DNA from: Diphasiastrum complanatum
Taxonomy: Eukaryota; Streptophyta; Lycopodiopsida; Lycopodiales; Lycopodiaceae
Direction of reading: 5' to 3'
Assembly: GCA_029204225.1 (NCBI GenBank)
Contig: CM055097.1
Location: 11,531,828-11,595,827 of the forward strand
DNA: 64,000 bases
The position numbers were made by a program, and so were the translations under genes. A model generated the notes under the pieces. That model was given only the letters and a program-made list of their open reading frames with translations, searched no databases and was not told where the DNA came from. Shown here in pieces: positions 1 to 10,378 of this stretch (within the stretch, counting starts at the first letter, position 1; each line of letters begins with the position of its first letter).

Positions 1-917
1 TTTGCATCCTATTACATTCCCTTGAGGTCTTATTAACAAGCAACCAAGTTTCATTCTCAATCAAGGCATCATATTTATCCAGCATAGCTTTATACCATTC
101 TTTGGAGTTCAATGCTTCTTCAACATTAGAGGGTTCTTCAAAACTAGATAAAGCATAAGAAATGGATGCAATACCCTCAGTTTGCTGCCCTTTGACTTGA
201 TATGTGAGCCTTGATGGCTCCACTTTTTCCCATACAAAACATCTCATAAGGAGTTTTGCCTTCAATTGGTTTGCAAGATACCCTCATCAAGTAGTTTGCA
301 TATACAAGAGATTCACCCCAAAATGATTTGGACAAGCAAGCATCCAATCTTAAAGCATTAGAACATTCACATAATGTTCTATTTCTTCTTTCAGCAACCC
401 CATTATATTGAGGGGTGTAGGGACAAGAAGTTTCTTTCTTGATCCCTTCCTCCTCATAAAAGGCCTTAAACTCATTAGAGATGTATTCTCCACCATTGTC
501 ACTTCTAAAGATCTTGATGCCTTTTCCACAAAAAAGTTAAACTTTACAAATGTATCAAATACTTGAGACTAGAAGGAAAGTAAGAACACCCAAAAATATC
601 TTGAGTAGTCATCAATGAAAGTCAAAAACATGGATGAACATCCATTAGACCTGATGCTTGCAATGTGCACATCCGAGTGTATGAGTTCAAGAGGGTGGGA
701 TGACTTTGTAATGGAGTTAGAGAAAACCTTTTTATGTGCCTTGGATAAAGCACATGCTTCACAAACCTTGTCTTCGTTTTCAATAGACCTTGGTAGGCCT
801 AAAGCATACTCCTCCTTGATCATAGCCTCCATGGAATCCAAGTGACATGCCCCAAGTCTTTTGTGCCATAAAGCGAAGGTAGACATCTTGCTCTTCTTGG
901 CCAACATGACAACATTG
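1..917 (-). mobile_element. Ty1/copia pol fragment, 5'-truncated by window edge
   Basis: The minus strand encodes degraded copia polyprotein close to the complete element at 32379-38523. It runs from the N-terminal part of reverse transcriptase (position 1) back into integrase. The best stretch (569-928) shows the integrase HHCC zinc-binding start (LWHKRLG, CEACALSKAH), the first catalytic Asp (IHSDVH) and FIDDYSRYFWVF. Compared with the complete copy, about 340 bp between integrase and RT are missing near position 226, and small indels break the frame elsewhere. Homology stops abruptly at about 917, just after the gag/integrase junction. Unlike the young copy, the frame through the MLAKKSKMS-LWHKRLG junction is open here. 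It is a dead fragment of the same family. Confidence 0.9.
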
Positions 918-1065
918 TTGGATTTCAATGCTCAAATCCACCAAGAAATGAACATCCTGGAAAAACTCAGCCAAAGTCCAACTTTGCATTTTTGGACGCA
1001 ATTTTCACACCTTCAGGATTTTCGCACTTCGGGGTTTGTCAAAACTCAAGTCCATCGACTTCGAC

Positions 1066-1409
1066 ATGAAAGCTTTTCAGGAAAGGCTGGAAATTTGTCA
1101 TATAAGACAAGCATAGGAGGAGCAAAAGCACGAAGATTTTTCTCAAATCACACAGGTAAAGAGTCAAGTATTGCACACTCTATTTGGAAGGAGATCATTG
1201 CTGCAAATCAAGATTTCGAGGTCAGAGGTGCAACTAGAATACATAATTTAAAAGTTAATGTGTTACCTTAGTGTTTGCCAGATCACTAGGGATGATCTTG
1301 GCAATTTTGTTAGATTCACACCCGTGGCACTTCAGTGCCTTCAAGAGGTTGTCGAGAATTATCAGAGCCTATTTTCTGATGACTCTTTTTTGCTAGCCAT
1401 GCATGCCAA
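1066..1409 (+). pseudogene. Fragment of unnamed intron-bearing element, C-terminal block
   Basis: The translation around SIGGAKARRFFSNHTGKES (about 1110-1170) matches a block at 63860-63930 reading SIGGAKARRFLSNHKCKES, including the following IWKEI/IWREI. The two loci are therefore copies of one protein family. After a stop at 1269-1271, a second open stretch (1273-1409) encodes DDLGNFVRFTPVALQCLQEV and ends at a good donor (AA|GTGAGT). I do not recognise the family. The repeated copies and broken frames suggest a mobile or multicopy gene. The Ulp1-like exons downstream may belong to the same element. Confidence 0.6.
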
Positions 1410-1469
1410 GTGAGTTACTATAATTTCAATAGATTTTCAACTGCTATACATGATGTGGGATAGGTACTC

Positions 1470-1853
1470 TAGATTACATAAGGGTGAGCCATCTGCATCC
1501 CCAGACCCAATCTCTTAGATAGGATAGACCTCCCTACCAAGAGGCCTAGGAAGTAGCCAGCCCCCAAGAAGGCCCCAAAGAAAGTCAGGAGGATGGATAT
1601 CCTAGTTTTTCCTTCAAGTGAAAATGTAGACAGTGCCGCACTTGATTCAGTTGTAAATACAGCTACAACCATTTTAGAAAATCCAGTTAATCTTGTAGAT
1701 ACTACTCTTCCACAACCTCCTCCTCCTCCTCCTAAAGTTTTTTATAAATATATAGATTCGAATGAATATCTGAAATTTGAGAGTGACATATTTGATGTTG
1801 TAGATATAATAGGAATTCCATTTTATTTCAGATTAGAGGAACTTGAATTTTAG
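1470..1853 (+). pseudogene. Basic and proline-rich segment upstream of Ulp1-like exons
   Basis: One frame is open from about 1470 except for a TAG at 1554-1556. It carries a strongly basic patch, TKRPRK then PAPKKAPKKVRR, like a nuclear localisation signal. Next come MDILVFPSSENVDSAALDS, a run of seven prolines after LPQ, and an acidic/hydrophobic end that stops at 1853. It leads by a frameshift into the 1843-2439 protease-like frame, so it is probably the N-terminal part of the same degraded protein. No enzyme motif is visible here. Confidence 0.45.
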
Positions 1854-2439
1854 TATAAATTTTAGGACTATTGATTGTTTGGATCTGAAAAAAAGGTGGG
1901 CTTCTAATAGTAATCTTGTGATAGAGTCTGGCGTTCAACTGTTGCAATTTGACATTGCAAGGGATTCAAGTCAAGAAGTTTTAGTTCTTAGCAATTTTTT
2001 CCTTCAGTCCATTAAGGAGAATAACGACACCTTGGCAGAGTGTTTGTTTAGTGCATGCACACCAAAAACCAAATATCTGCTTGTGCCAGATCATACCAAG
2101 TAATACAATTTATATGCTTGTTGCTGTTAATAGCTTTATCATTTGCATTCCAATTTGAAAATATTTCTCAAAATTGTAGCTAATGGACTGTCTATTCTAT
2201 TTTGCAGTGAGCACTGGAGCTTAAACCTGATCTCTATCATGAGATTTGCAGATAATGTAATTAAGCTTTTTTGTGTAAAGATGAATTCGGCTAGTAATAC
2301 GCATAAAGATATTGACTTGATCCTGCCGACAATACATAAATACAATCCAATAGAGAATGCAAAGGTAGGGCAATGGGAGATTGTCAGTGTAGAGGTTAAT
2401 CCTGTCTATCTCATCAACATTTTAAAATCAACATTCTAA
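1843..2439 (+). pseudogene. Ulp1-like (C48) cysteine protease, two exons, truncated before the catalytic Cys
   Basis: Exon A (1843-2099) has the pattern seen before the catalytic His in Ulp1/SENP proteases: FFLQSIKENNDTL, then KYLLVPDH. An intron (2100-2207, donor AA|GTAATA, acceptor TTTGCAG) joins it in frame to exon B (2208-2439), giving TNEHWSLNLIS. That is the HW-hydrophobic motif carrying the catalytic His of C48 peptidases. The usual Asp and the later Q...DCG Cys region are not seen before the stop at 2439, so the product would be inactive. C48 domains are known to be carried by plant DNA transposons such as some MULEs. Assignment rests on motif pattern, not an alignment search. Confidence 0.5.
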
Positions 2440-3807
2440 TGTAGTCTATTCATTTTGTGGTTTCCTGTGAAAAATGCAAAAATTATGCTTGGTCAAGGCC
2501 AAAATCATGTATATAGGAGGATTACACATGTGTGGAGCTTGTTCCCACATGTGAAATTAGTGTACTTGTCATGTACCATAATCATATAGGTTTTACATAT
2601 GATTTAATTCAAGTTCTAGTGCTAAAAAGGCCAAAAACTAGTTTTCTAGACAGATGACACATGGCATCAATCTATTGATTGCATGAGCCACATCCTTAGG
2701 TTAGGTGTCACATCCCATGTGTAGAGGATAGCTCACACATGTGGAATAAGCTGAAGTAGGCGAGTTTTGACTTCTAGAAGATTTCCAAGTAGATCTCCAT
2801 ATAGTAGGAAATTGGACCAAAAGTGCTCAAAATAGAAAGTTTGATCCAAGTGTCAATTTTGCATGATGATTCACCATATGACAAAGCATCCTCACACGTG
2901 TGAGATCTAATGCATGATCAGTACCTCGAGCTCCAAGAAGTGTATATATAGAGGCATATTTGGCCATAATCAATATGAAACATCAATCTTGATTTTGGAA
3001 GCAATTTTGTGTCAAGCTCTCCATTTGTCATCATTTGTTTTGAATGTTTTGAGTTTCTATCATAGTGTACTTTGTTTTCAAGTTGGAGTTCGTACTCTGA
3101 CAAGTTTTCACGCGTGTGAAACCAGCAAGTACATTTACCTTCATTAATGATTGTTCTTGTTAGATTTTCATGCCTAGAATTGATCTAAATTGATTCCACA
3201 TTTCCTTCATTGATGTCTTTTGTCCTGAACTTTTTGCAGTCACCCTAACAAATGATTCATTCAGTTGTGGGTGGTACACTTTGTATAATGCAAAGTTATT
3301 TTTTGAGTAATTCGACTCTTCAACATGATGTTGATATTTCAAAGGTAATTTATTCAATTTATTCTTGAGTTTGGAATCGTGATTGATTTTTTTATTCTTC
3401 TAACCGTAACTAATACATAAATATTTTATCTTGTAGTTTATGCTTTGTGAATACACAATAGCCCAGGTGTACAAATTCAGACAAGAAATAATCCTGAGCC
3501 TAGTGGTGAGGGCAAGGCTTCAACCATCCCATGTTGATGATGGCGCCCTTGATGATGTTCTTTTACTAAATAAAGATTAAAAAAAATAAGATAGCACAGA
3601 ACAAATATAGATACAAAATGTAATAGGAACATATAAAAGTATATATCAAATATAGCTCCATTTTATTGAATTCGGGAGCCCAAAAAACATGTATTGATGC
3701 CCAATTTGGGCTTTCATTTATTGAACATCTTTGCTCGTGAAGGTCTTCTGAGAGTCCATATTGAAGAGTTTGTATGTCTGATGGTATGAGAAATAGCCAA
3801 TAAATTG
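2440..3807. other. Non-coding spacer with G-box/E-box-like palindromes
   Basis: I see no coding content. The stretch is rich in CACATGTG/CACACGTGTG palindromes (near 2526, 2545, 2729 and 2892, with a CACGCGTGTG variant near 3108) and has a TATATATAGAGG box near 2943. This pairing resembles the LTR of the copia family at 32379-38523, so part of it may be a diverged LTR. I could not define TG..CA ends. Confidence 0.35.
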
Positions 3808-4470
3808 TATAAAAATGAATGTTGCTAATGAACTCTTAAGAGAGGTAGGAGATTGCACTTCGGCTCAAGAAGCTTGGGAGGCTCTGAAAAAGGCTTATGA
3901 ATCCAAGAACCAAACTAGGATGTTAGCTTTGAAGAATCAAATCTATAGAAGCTATCAAAAGAAAGGAGAGAGTGCACATACTTTTGTCTTAAGAGTGAAA
4001 GAATTGAACAAGGAACTAGCCTTCATAGGTGATCCTATCAAGGATGAAGAGCTTGCTGAACTTATCTTTAATGGACTAGGCTTTGAATTTGACAATTTGG
4101 TTTAGGGATATGCAATTATGGGTAAGCTACCCATACTTGAGGAGCTTCAAGGCACACTAATGGCCGAGGAGTCAAGAAGGAGCCAAATGCAAGAGAGGAT
4201 GGATAGATTTTCTATTTAAGGTGAAGATGACCAAACTCTCTTCACCAAAGGCAAAGGGAAGTTCAAAGACAAAGGAGAAACATTCAAGAAGACCTCAACA
4301 AAGCTTGATGATCAAGATGGACCCTCAAAGCCATCTCCATCAACCACCAAAGTCAAGAAGGACAAGTCCAAGGTGAAGTGCTACTATTGTAACAAGACGG
4401 GGCATTATGCCTTGGAATGCTTCAAGAGGAAGCAAGATCAAAGCCAAGCCAACATGAGAAAGGAGGAGCA
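3808..4470 (+). mobile_element. Ty1/copia gag fragment (plus strand)
   Basis: The translation follows the gag of the complete copia element at 32379-38523 closely: MNVANELLREVGDCTSAQ, ALKNQIYRSYQKKGESAHTF, then a Lys-rich linker and the zinc knuckle CYYCNKTGHYALEC at about 4378-4420. Two in-frame stops interrupt it: TAG at 4104-4106, where the related copy has CAG, and TAA at about 4218, where it has CAA. Both are C-to-T changes. The start matches an internal methionine of the related gag, so the N-terminal third is missing. Homology ends at about 4470. The fragment is opposite in orientation to the related fragment at 1-917. Confidence 0.88.
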
Positions 4471-5015
4471 GATGGTAGATGGATCGGAAGTGCAACAATC
4501 ACCAGCAATAATAAAGATGAATCAATAGTAGCAATGCACAATAGAACAATATAGTAGTGGTGACAAAAGCTTGCACTCTAATTAATAAGAAAAATGAGTA
4601 CAAGAGCGTTAAGCAGTGCGAGAGAGTTGGTGCAAAATGCTTCAGCTTATGATCATTGAACTAACTAATAATGAAGATGATACAAAGTTGTCATTATAAA
4701 AAGTACAAAACCAGTGGCAAGCTTTAAAGTATTGAGAATATAAAAACTATGAAATATTTGAATGCAAATATATTTGTACCTGATACAAGATAACCCATTT
4801 TTTTATGAAAGCTTTTGTAATGGTGACCCCTTCCATATTCAAATATGGATATGGCACTAATATTTTAATTTCCACCGCAAGATGGCGCTAATATTTTGAT
4901 TTCATGAGGGAATACACATCCAAAATCATATCTATAAAAGTTTTGAGAAACAAAATGGAAGATAGCCAATTTCGGATGAGAGCTTTTGTAATGGTGATCC
5001 CCTCCTTATTCAAGT
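4471..5015. repeat. Non-coding spacer with a direct repeat
   Basis: No gene is seen. A segment with GAGAGCTTTTGTAATGGTGA and a following TCCxTATTCAA occurs near 4978-5018 and, as AAGCTTTTGTAATGGTGA, near 4807-4850. A CAAGATGGCGCT motif near 4878 recurs near 5424. These look like dispersed copies of one repeat flanking the next exon. Confidence 0.45.
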
Positions 5016-5317
5016 ATGGTGGGTTTAGGTCCTCGATACAGTTTTAGGATGCCGAAGACCAATGCTGGTTTGCCCCTTTCTAGTTTAGATACAGGTGAAT
5101 TAGAAAGTAGGGATAAAATGCTAGGTGACAATGTAGGAGGTGGGGCCATTCAGTATTGGATGGAGTTTTTCCAGACCCCATTGTTTATAGATGTAGCATT
5201 GTTTCCCCTTCAATTCATGGGTGCATTTGATTTCCCTGATTTCGAAAGTCTGCATGATGATATGCTCCAATACGTCAGACTGGGGACTCCAATTCTCGTG
5301 TTGCCATATATAACAAA
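5016..5317 (+). pseudogene. Probable Ulp1-like protease exon (pre-His half)
   Basis: This is an open frame of about 100 residues. RDKMLGDNVGGGAIQYWMEFF resembles the segment of Ulp1/SENP proteases that precedes the catalytic core, and ILVLPYIT resembles the strand just before the catalytic His. It ends at a strong donor (AA|GTAAGT, GT at 5318-5319). That is the same relative place and the same phase as the donor ending the exon at 1843-2099 (AA|GTAATA), where the next exon supplies EHWSL. No matching HW exon is found in the next 420 bp, so this is an isolated exon or remnant. The two copies differ greatly in sequence. Confidence 0.42.
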
Positions 5318-5739
5318 GTAAGTGTCTTTTTTTCAGATTTTATTATGTTGAATTTTTCATATGAATTTTGATTTCACATTGATTCTCATTAACTGGTGCT
5401 CATATTTTGATTTTTCACATCAAGATGGCGCTCATAAATTGATTATACATTCAAAATCATATCTAGAGTCGTCACAAAATGTGCACAAAAGTGTGCATTT
5501 CAAGCACTTATTCAAAAAATCATATTTCATAAACTATGATGAATCACATCAAATCCTTTCACATGTGTGTCCTTCATATATACATTTACTGATTAAAAAT
5601 TTTGAGACCATCATTTTGAGCAACTTATATGCTAGATATGATGTGTCAAACATGTGGGGGTACTGATGAAACTTCAATATTTTCATATATGGGACTACAT
5701 TCTTGTGAATTTTACATTCAATTTTTAGCCTGACTTAAA
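5318..5739. other. Non-coding spacer
   Basis: AT-rich sequence between the Ulp1-like exon and the next copia fragment. A frame at 5361-5666 is open but has no motif or homologue that I recognise. The CAAGATGGCGCT motif recurs here near 5424. Confidence 0.4.
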
Positions 5740-6630
5740 AATTCTATATGATTATAGAAACATGCTTATAATCATCAATAAGTCTTACATGCATTTTAGC
5801 ACCACCATTGCTAATTGTAGCAACACCACAAATATCCAAATGCACAACTTGAAAATGCTTTGTAGACCTAGATGTAGATCTCTTATAAGGTAATCTATGT
5901 GATAAAGCACATTGTTCACAAACATGATTCATGCTAGTTAGGGATTTTGGAAGACCAAACACGACTTCCTTCCTTGCCATTACCTCCAATGACTTGAAGT
6001 TGTGGTGTCCCATCCTCTTGTGCCATACCTCTTGCATTGACTATTGCTCCTTTTCCATATATCCAACTTGTATATCAACAACAAAAGCATCAAGTTTGAA
6101 CAATTTACCTTGTCTCTTCCCTTTTGCAATCACAATATCCTTCCTTTTGATCAAGCATGCATCACCATTAAACTCCACCTTAAGACCCTTGTTTAGCCTT
6201 TGACTAAAATTAAGAAGGTTCTTAGTAATAGATGGAATGAACAAAACATCCTTCAAATGAACATTCCTATTTGTAGAGAGAGAAATAGGAATTGTGCCAA
6301 TCCCATTGATTGCACACTCACCATCATTGGCCATGTAGATCACCCTCTTGTCATCTTCATATGCCACCTCAGATGAAAAACACTCTTTAAAAAAAGTCAT
6401 GTGTGAGCTTGCTCCACTATCAATCCACCAAGGATCAATATCTCCATCATTAACAGCCAAACATAAAGACATCACAAAAGCATCATCATTTGAGTTTTGA
6501 TTACCAACACCATCCTTATCAAGAGTTCGATTTCCTTGCTTATCACCTTGATCTCTCTTTTTCTTGAAGCACTCACTAGCAAAATATCCTTTGTGAAGAA
6601 ACCAAATGTTTCTATCTTTCAAAGCCTTAG
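5740..6630 (-). mobile_element. Ty1/copia gag-protease-integrase fragment
   Basis: The minus strand reads, with one in-frame stop at 6038-6040, through a partly decayed zinc-knuckle end (GYFASECFKKKRDQ), the aspartic protease motif WWIDSGASSHMTFF, conserved copia spacer residues (VLFIPSITKNLLNFSQ) and the integrase HHCC domain (VWHKRMGHHNFKSLE, CEQCALSHR). It stops after HLDICG and LIDDY. The protease motif is intact here, unlike in the young element. Sequence differences from the 32379-38523 family (HHNFKSLEVMARKEVVFG) indicate a distinct subfamily. Both ends are truncated and no LTR is identifiable. Confidence 0.87.
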
Positions 6631-6689
6631 CATTTTTCCTTCGTTTTTTTATTTTTTATTTTTTTGCAACTATGCATTTTGAACTAGGC

Positions 6690-7345
6690 TTCGCACAGTC
6701 TGCATTTTTGGGTCATGAAGAAAATTCATCTCTAGTTCTAAAACACTTGGAAAATAATTCTGAGAACTTTTCCTAACACTGTTGCATTTTTCGCATTTTT
6801 GCAAAAAAGGAGACTTTTCCTAAAATGCCTTAGAAAGGTTTAGACCCTTAGAAATGCGACGTTTGTCTTAGAACTGGATTTTGACCTAAAGTCGGCTTTT
6901 TCACATTTTGGCTTTTTCGCTTTTCCAAAAAAAAGCTGCTGCTGTTCTTAAAAGGAGGACACCTATCCTCAAAGGTGGGGCACTAGCCTTAAAATTGTTT
7001 TCTACTCTTTAGTCGGCTTTTCCGCCCTTTGGCTTTTTCACTTATTCGAAAAAGCTTCAATTGCCTTTAGAAATGGTTCCTATCCTTAAGACGCATTTTT
7101 CGCCTACCCTTAAAAAGGGACACTACCCTTAAAACTAGTTTATGTCCTATGTCGGCTTTTTTGCCTTTTGGAAGAAAGCAAAACTGTCGCCAAATGCCCT
7201 AAAAATCCTTTAGGCCTACCTGCGGCTTTTTTGCCTGTTTGCGAGAAAGGTGACAATGAAAAGCAAAGGTGCACTTAAAATCCCAAAGGTGCCCTTAAAA
7301 AGGCGACACTACTCTTAAAGTCACAAAAGGCAAAAAGCGATGGCC
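6690..7345. repeat. Degenerate T-rich tandem repeat tract
   Basis: The phrase GTCGGCTTTTTCGCxTTTTGG and the companion CCTTAAAA recur with variations: the first near 6890, 7010, 7142 and 7210, the second near 6945, 6990, 7110, 7125 and 7290. Spacing is roughly 70-135 bp. Other imperfect TTTTTCGCATTTT motifs lie near 6780. No coding frame is convincing. It lies where the N-terminal gag of the neighbouring minus-strand fragment would be expected, so it replaced or interrupted that element. Confidence 0.5.
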
Positions 7346-7399
7346 TACAACGTGAAGGCCAGAGTGCAACGGACAGAAGACAGATGACTGACAACGACA

Positions 7400-8017
7400 A
7401 GAAACTGGAATCAGTTTCGGTTAAGGCTAATGCATTTCTTTTGATTAGATCTTCTAACTTAATCAGTCCCCATGATTGATCACATAAAGAGATCAACAAA
7501 GGATGCAGAATATGCAGAAGCAAAAGACATACAGTCTCGGACAGAATACAAGCAGACAGTCTGAGATAGCTCCAAAGCGAGTTTTACAGATTAGTAGTAG
7601 CTAGTCATACTATTCGCGAGAAGAGATTATCTCTGTCACGCCAATGAGCTGATCTGGAAAATAGATAGTGCTCAAGAATTGTGTTGTAAATTCAATTCTG
7701 ATATAGAAGCCATTTTCTTAATGTTCTGTTCGTTGATGTATATCTATAAAATTTGAATGCATGCTATCAATAGATAAATTTTTGCTATTGTTTTTATTCA
7801 ATATTATCTGGTGTTTACAAGTCTAATTTTTCTAAAAACAGATCATTAGAATTGGTCTAGGGTTTGGAAGAGAATTAGGCAGCAGTGAGAAGCAGTAGTT
7901 ACTCCTGCTAAGTCGGCTCTATCTAACCTTTCATTCTACAACAATGACCTTTGAAGACGATTGCCATTACTAGGTAGTCGGGTCGGAGCCCTACGGACAG
8001 ACTCAGTTTTTCATTAG
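7400..8017 (+). mobile_element. Probable 5' LTR of the copia element at 8018-10190
   Basis: This sequence immediately precedes a tRNA-iMet-type primer site. Part of it (near 7608-7685, with TCACGCCAATGAGCTG) is similar to the reverse complement of 20085-20150 beside the related minus-strand copy (TCACGCCAATGCGCTG). That supports an LTR or U5 region shared by both copies. The exact TG start was not found. Confidence 0.5.
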
Positions 8018-8030
8018 TGGTATTAGAGCC
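8018..8030 (+). promoter_or_regulatory. Primer binding site (iMet tRNA type)
   Basis: TGGTATTAGAGCC differs by one base from the usual plant copia site TGGTATCAGAGCC. It is followed after one base by the gag ATG at 8032, the tight spacing common in several plant copia lineages. Confidence 0.7.
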
Positions 8031-8031
8031 C

Positions 8032-10190
8032 ATGGCATTCATTAGCAGCATTCAATCAAAGATTTGCACAATCCTTGATTCTTCAAGATCAAACTTCCTA
8101 GCATGGAAGGTGAAGACTTCTCTTATACTGAAAGGAGAAGGTCTATGGCCCTGGGTTGATGGCACAGAAGAGATGCCCACAACCACCGGCAAAGAGCTAC
8201 GGGAATGGAGAGAGAAGAATGACAAGGCAGTAGTCGTGTTGTCTTCCTCTATCGAAGACAACTTAACACTTGATCTAGTCACACTCTCCAAAGCAAGAGA
8301 AATGTGAGATGCTTTGCTAACCAGATTTCAAACGAAATTACGAAGCCAAATAATGCTTCTTGAGGATCAGCTGACCAATCTTAGATGAGATGGTAAAGAC
8401 CTCACCTCCTTCATCAGAAAAATGAAAGACCCGTTCCTCTCGCTACACAATTTTGGAATGGAGAATGCAGTCTCAGTGGAGAAGCAACTCACATACCTGC
8501 TGCGAGCTCTACCAAGATCTTTTCAAATGACTCGAACACTACTTGCTAAAGATCCAATGATGACTCTTGAGAAGACTGTGATCGAGATCAGAGAAGAGGT
8601 GGAAGCCCACGAACACCTTGATGACAAGGACAACTCTGATCAAACTCTCTACAACAACAAAGAGAAACAGAAGAAGAATTCCAAGCCTAAGAGGGAGTTA
8701 GACCAAAGACAAAATAAAAAGCAGCAGTGAGAAGGAGCAAAAGAAAACAAGTGAAAGAGCAAAAATAAATTGAGACAGCAGAACGGTGAGAAGAAGACCT
8801 GCATAAGATATGCACAAGAAGGCCACACTGTTGACAAGTGTTGGCTCAATCCAAAGATAGGATGCATCCACTATCACAAGAAGGGTCACACAACCATTGA
8901 CTGCAACCAAAATCCTAGAAACAAGAAAACTCAAAGCATACGGGAGAGCGACAATAGCTCATCCTATGTGGAGGAACCAGAGTCCTCCAAGGTGGCCGAA
9001 GACAGAGCCAACAACGACAAAAACCCAGCAGCTTACTTGTGTGCTGATGTCTGTGTGACATCAACTTTAGATACACAAGAGATAATTATTGATTCAGGTA
9101 CAATGTCACACTTCATGGCAATGAGGCACGTGATCATTGATTATCAAGAATCAGAATCCTCCAGATATATAATCTTGAGAGATGGTTTCAGACATAAAGT
9201 TAGTGGAACTGGAGCGGTGTGGTTGAGCACCAAATAAAGAGACAGAAGGCTCGACGACACTCTGTACATGTCCACTCTTCAGAAAAACCTACTGTCTGTT
9301 TTTAAGATGGTAAATGCAGGACTGAAAGTCACTTTGAAGGCGATACCTGCGAAGTGGTTGAAGTTACAACCACTCAGCTTGTCACCACAAGGAAGCGAAA
9401 GGGGAACTTGTATCACCTCAGGATCCGAGTACCTTCTAAGCAAGCTCACCAGATCAACGAATCAATGGATATTACATGGCACAGGAGGCTGTATCACATG
9501 AATATAGTCGCTCTATACAACGTTTGTCGGAACGAAGCTTTCACTGGTATCGATATCAAAGATGTAACATGCTTGAAGTCCTGCCATGCATGTAACAAAG
9601 GCAAGATGTCACGAATACCATCTACCAAGGACTCTTTCAGAACGAAAAAACTCCTGGAGTTGGTATAGTCTGACATTTGTGGACCATTTGATGTGGTCTC
9701 CCTGGGAGGTTCAAAGTACTACATCATGTTCATTGACGACTTCAGCAAGTTTGCAGCCGTGTATTTTATCCACAACAAATCAGAGGCCCTGGACAAATTC
9801 ACAGAGTTCGTGAATTGGGCTGAGAAGTGGACTGACAAGAAGGTGAAGCAGCTGAGAACAGACAGAGGAGGAGAATACGTCTCCAAATGCTTTGCTGAGT
9901 TTTGCACCAAGAAAGGCATACTTCACTTGCAGACCGCAGCCTACACACCACAGCACAACGGTGTGGCGGAAAGGAGAAATTGGACTCTCATGGAAGCTGC
10001 GAGATCGATGATGGCCTATTCAAAGGCATCAAAATTCTTATAGGCTGAAGCAGTAGCTACAACCAACTATTTGCAGAATAGGACAAGTAGATCCAGCGTT
10101 GCACATACCACGCCACACGAGCTTTGGTGGGGCAACCAAGTCTGGCACATGGACGCATTTTTTGATGCATCGCATACACCCACATTCTAG
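8032..10190 (+). mobile_element. Decayed Ty1/copia element, gag to integrase
   Basis: The frame starts at ATG 8032 and encodes gag (FLAWKVKTSLILKGEGLWPW; EDQLTNLRxDGKDLTSF). A double zinc knuckle follows (about 8805-8920), with some Cys replaced by Tyr. Then come a protease remnant (IIIDSGTMSHFM, about 9085), the integrase HHCC segment (WHRRLYHMNI, CNKGKM) and an integrase core with FIDDFSKFAAVYF, RTDRGGEY and NGVAERRN. In-frame stops include TGA for Trp in EMxDALL and LRxDGKD, a TAG at 9667 and a TAG in place of Trp in FLxAEA (about 10040). Homology ends near 10190, before RT. The inverted relative at 16.2-19.9 kb retains RT parts. Confidence 0.9.
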
Positions 10191-10363
10191 ATCAGAAAAG
10201 AAAGACGCCATGGCTTACATGAGATCCGAACTTGTTTGATGGTGGTCTGTAGCTCCAATACATGGGGGTGAGGTGGCAGTACCTCTATGGTTGGGTGGTA
10301 ACATAGCGTTCATCACCTGTTTGTGCTTTAGCAATGACCGGCGTGACGATGGGGATTCTAACA
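10191..10363 (+). mobile_element. LTR 3' end of another retroelement
   Basis: Sequence ending in TTCTAACA at 10363 lies directly before a primer site, as expected of an LTR end. It carries a run of short GT-rich phrases but no internal domain. The LTR start is not determined. Confidence 0.45.
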
Positions 10364-10365
10364 GT

Positions 10366-10378
10366 TGGTATTAGAGCC
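10366..10378 (+). promoter_or_regulatory. Primer binding site (iMet tRNA type)
   Basis: TGGTATTAGAGCC lies two bases after a terminal ACA, the standard arrangement at the 5' LTR/internal boundary. No gag follows within the next 1.5 kb, so the element is a stub. Confidence 0.65.

Noticed and set aside
5361-5666. 101-codon frame after the Ulp1-like exon
   Set aside because: AT-rich, no HW motif or other signature, and not reached in frame by splicing from 5317.
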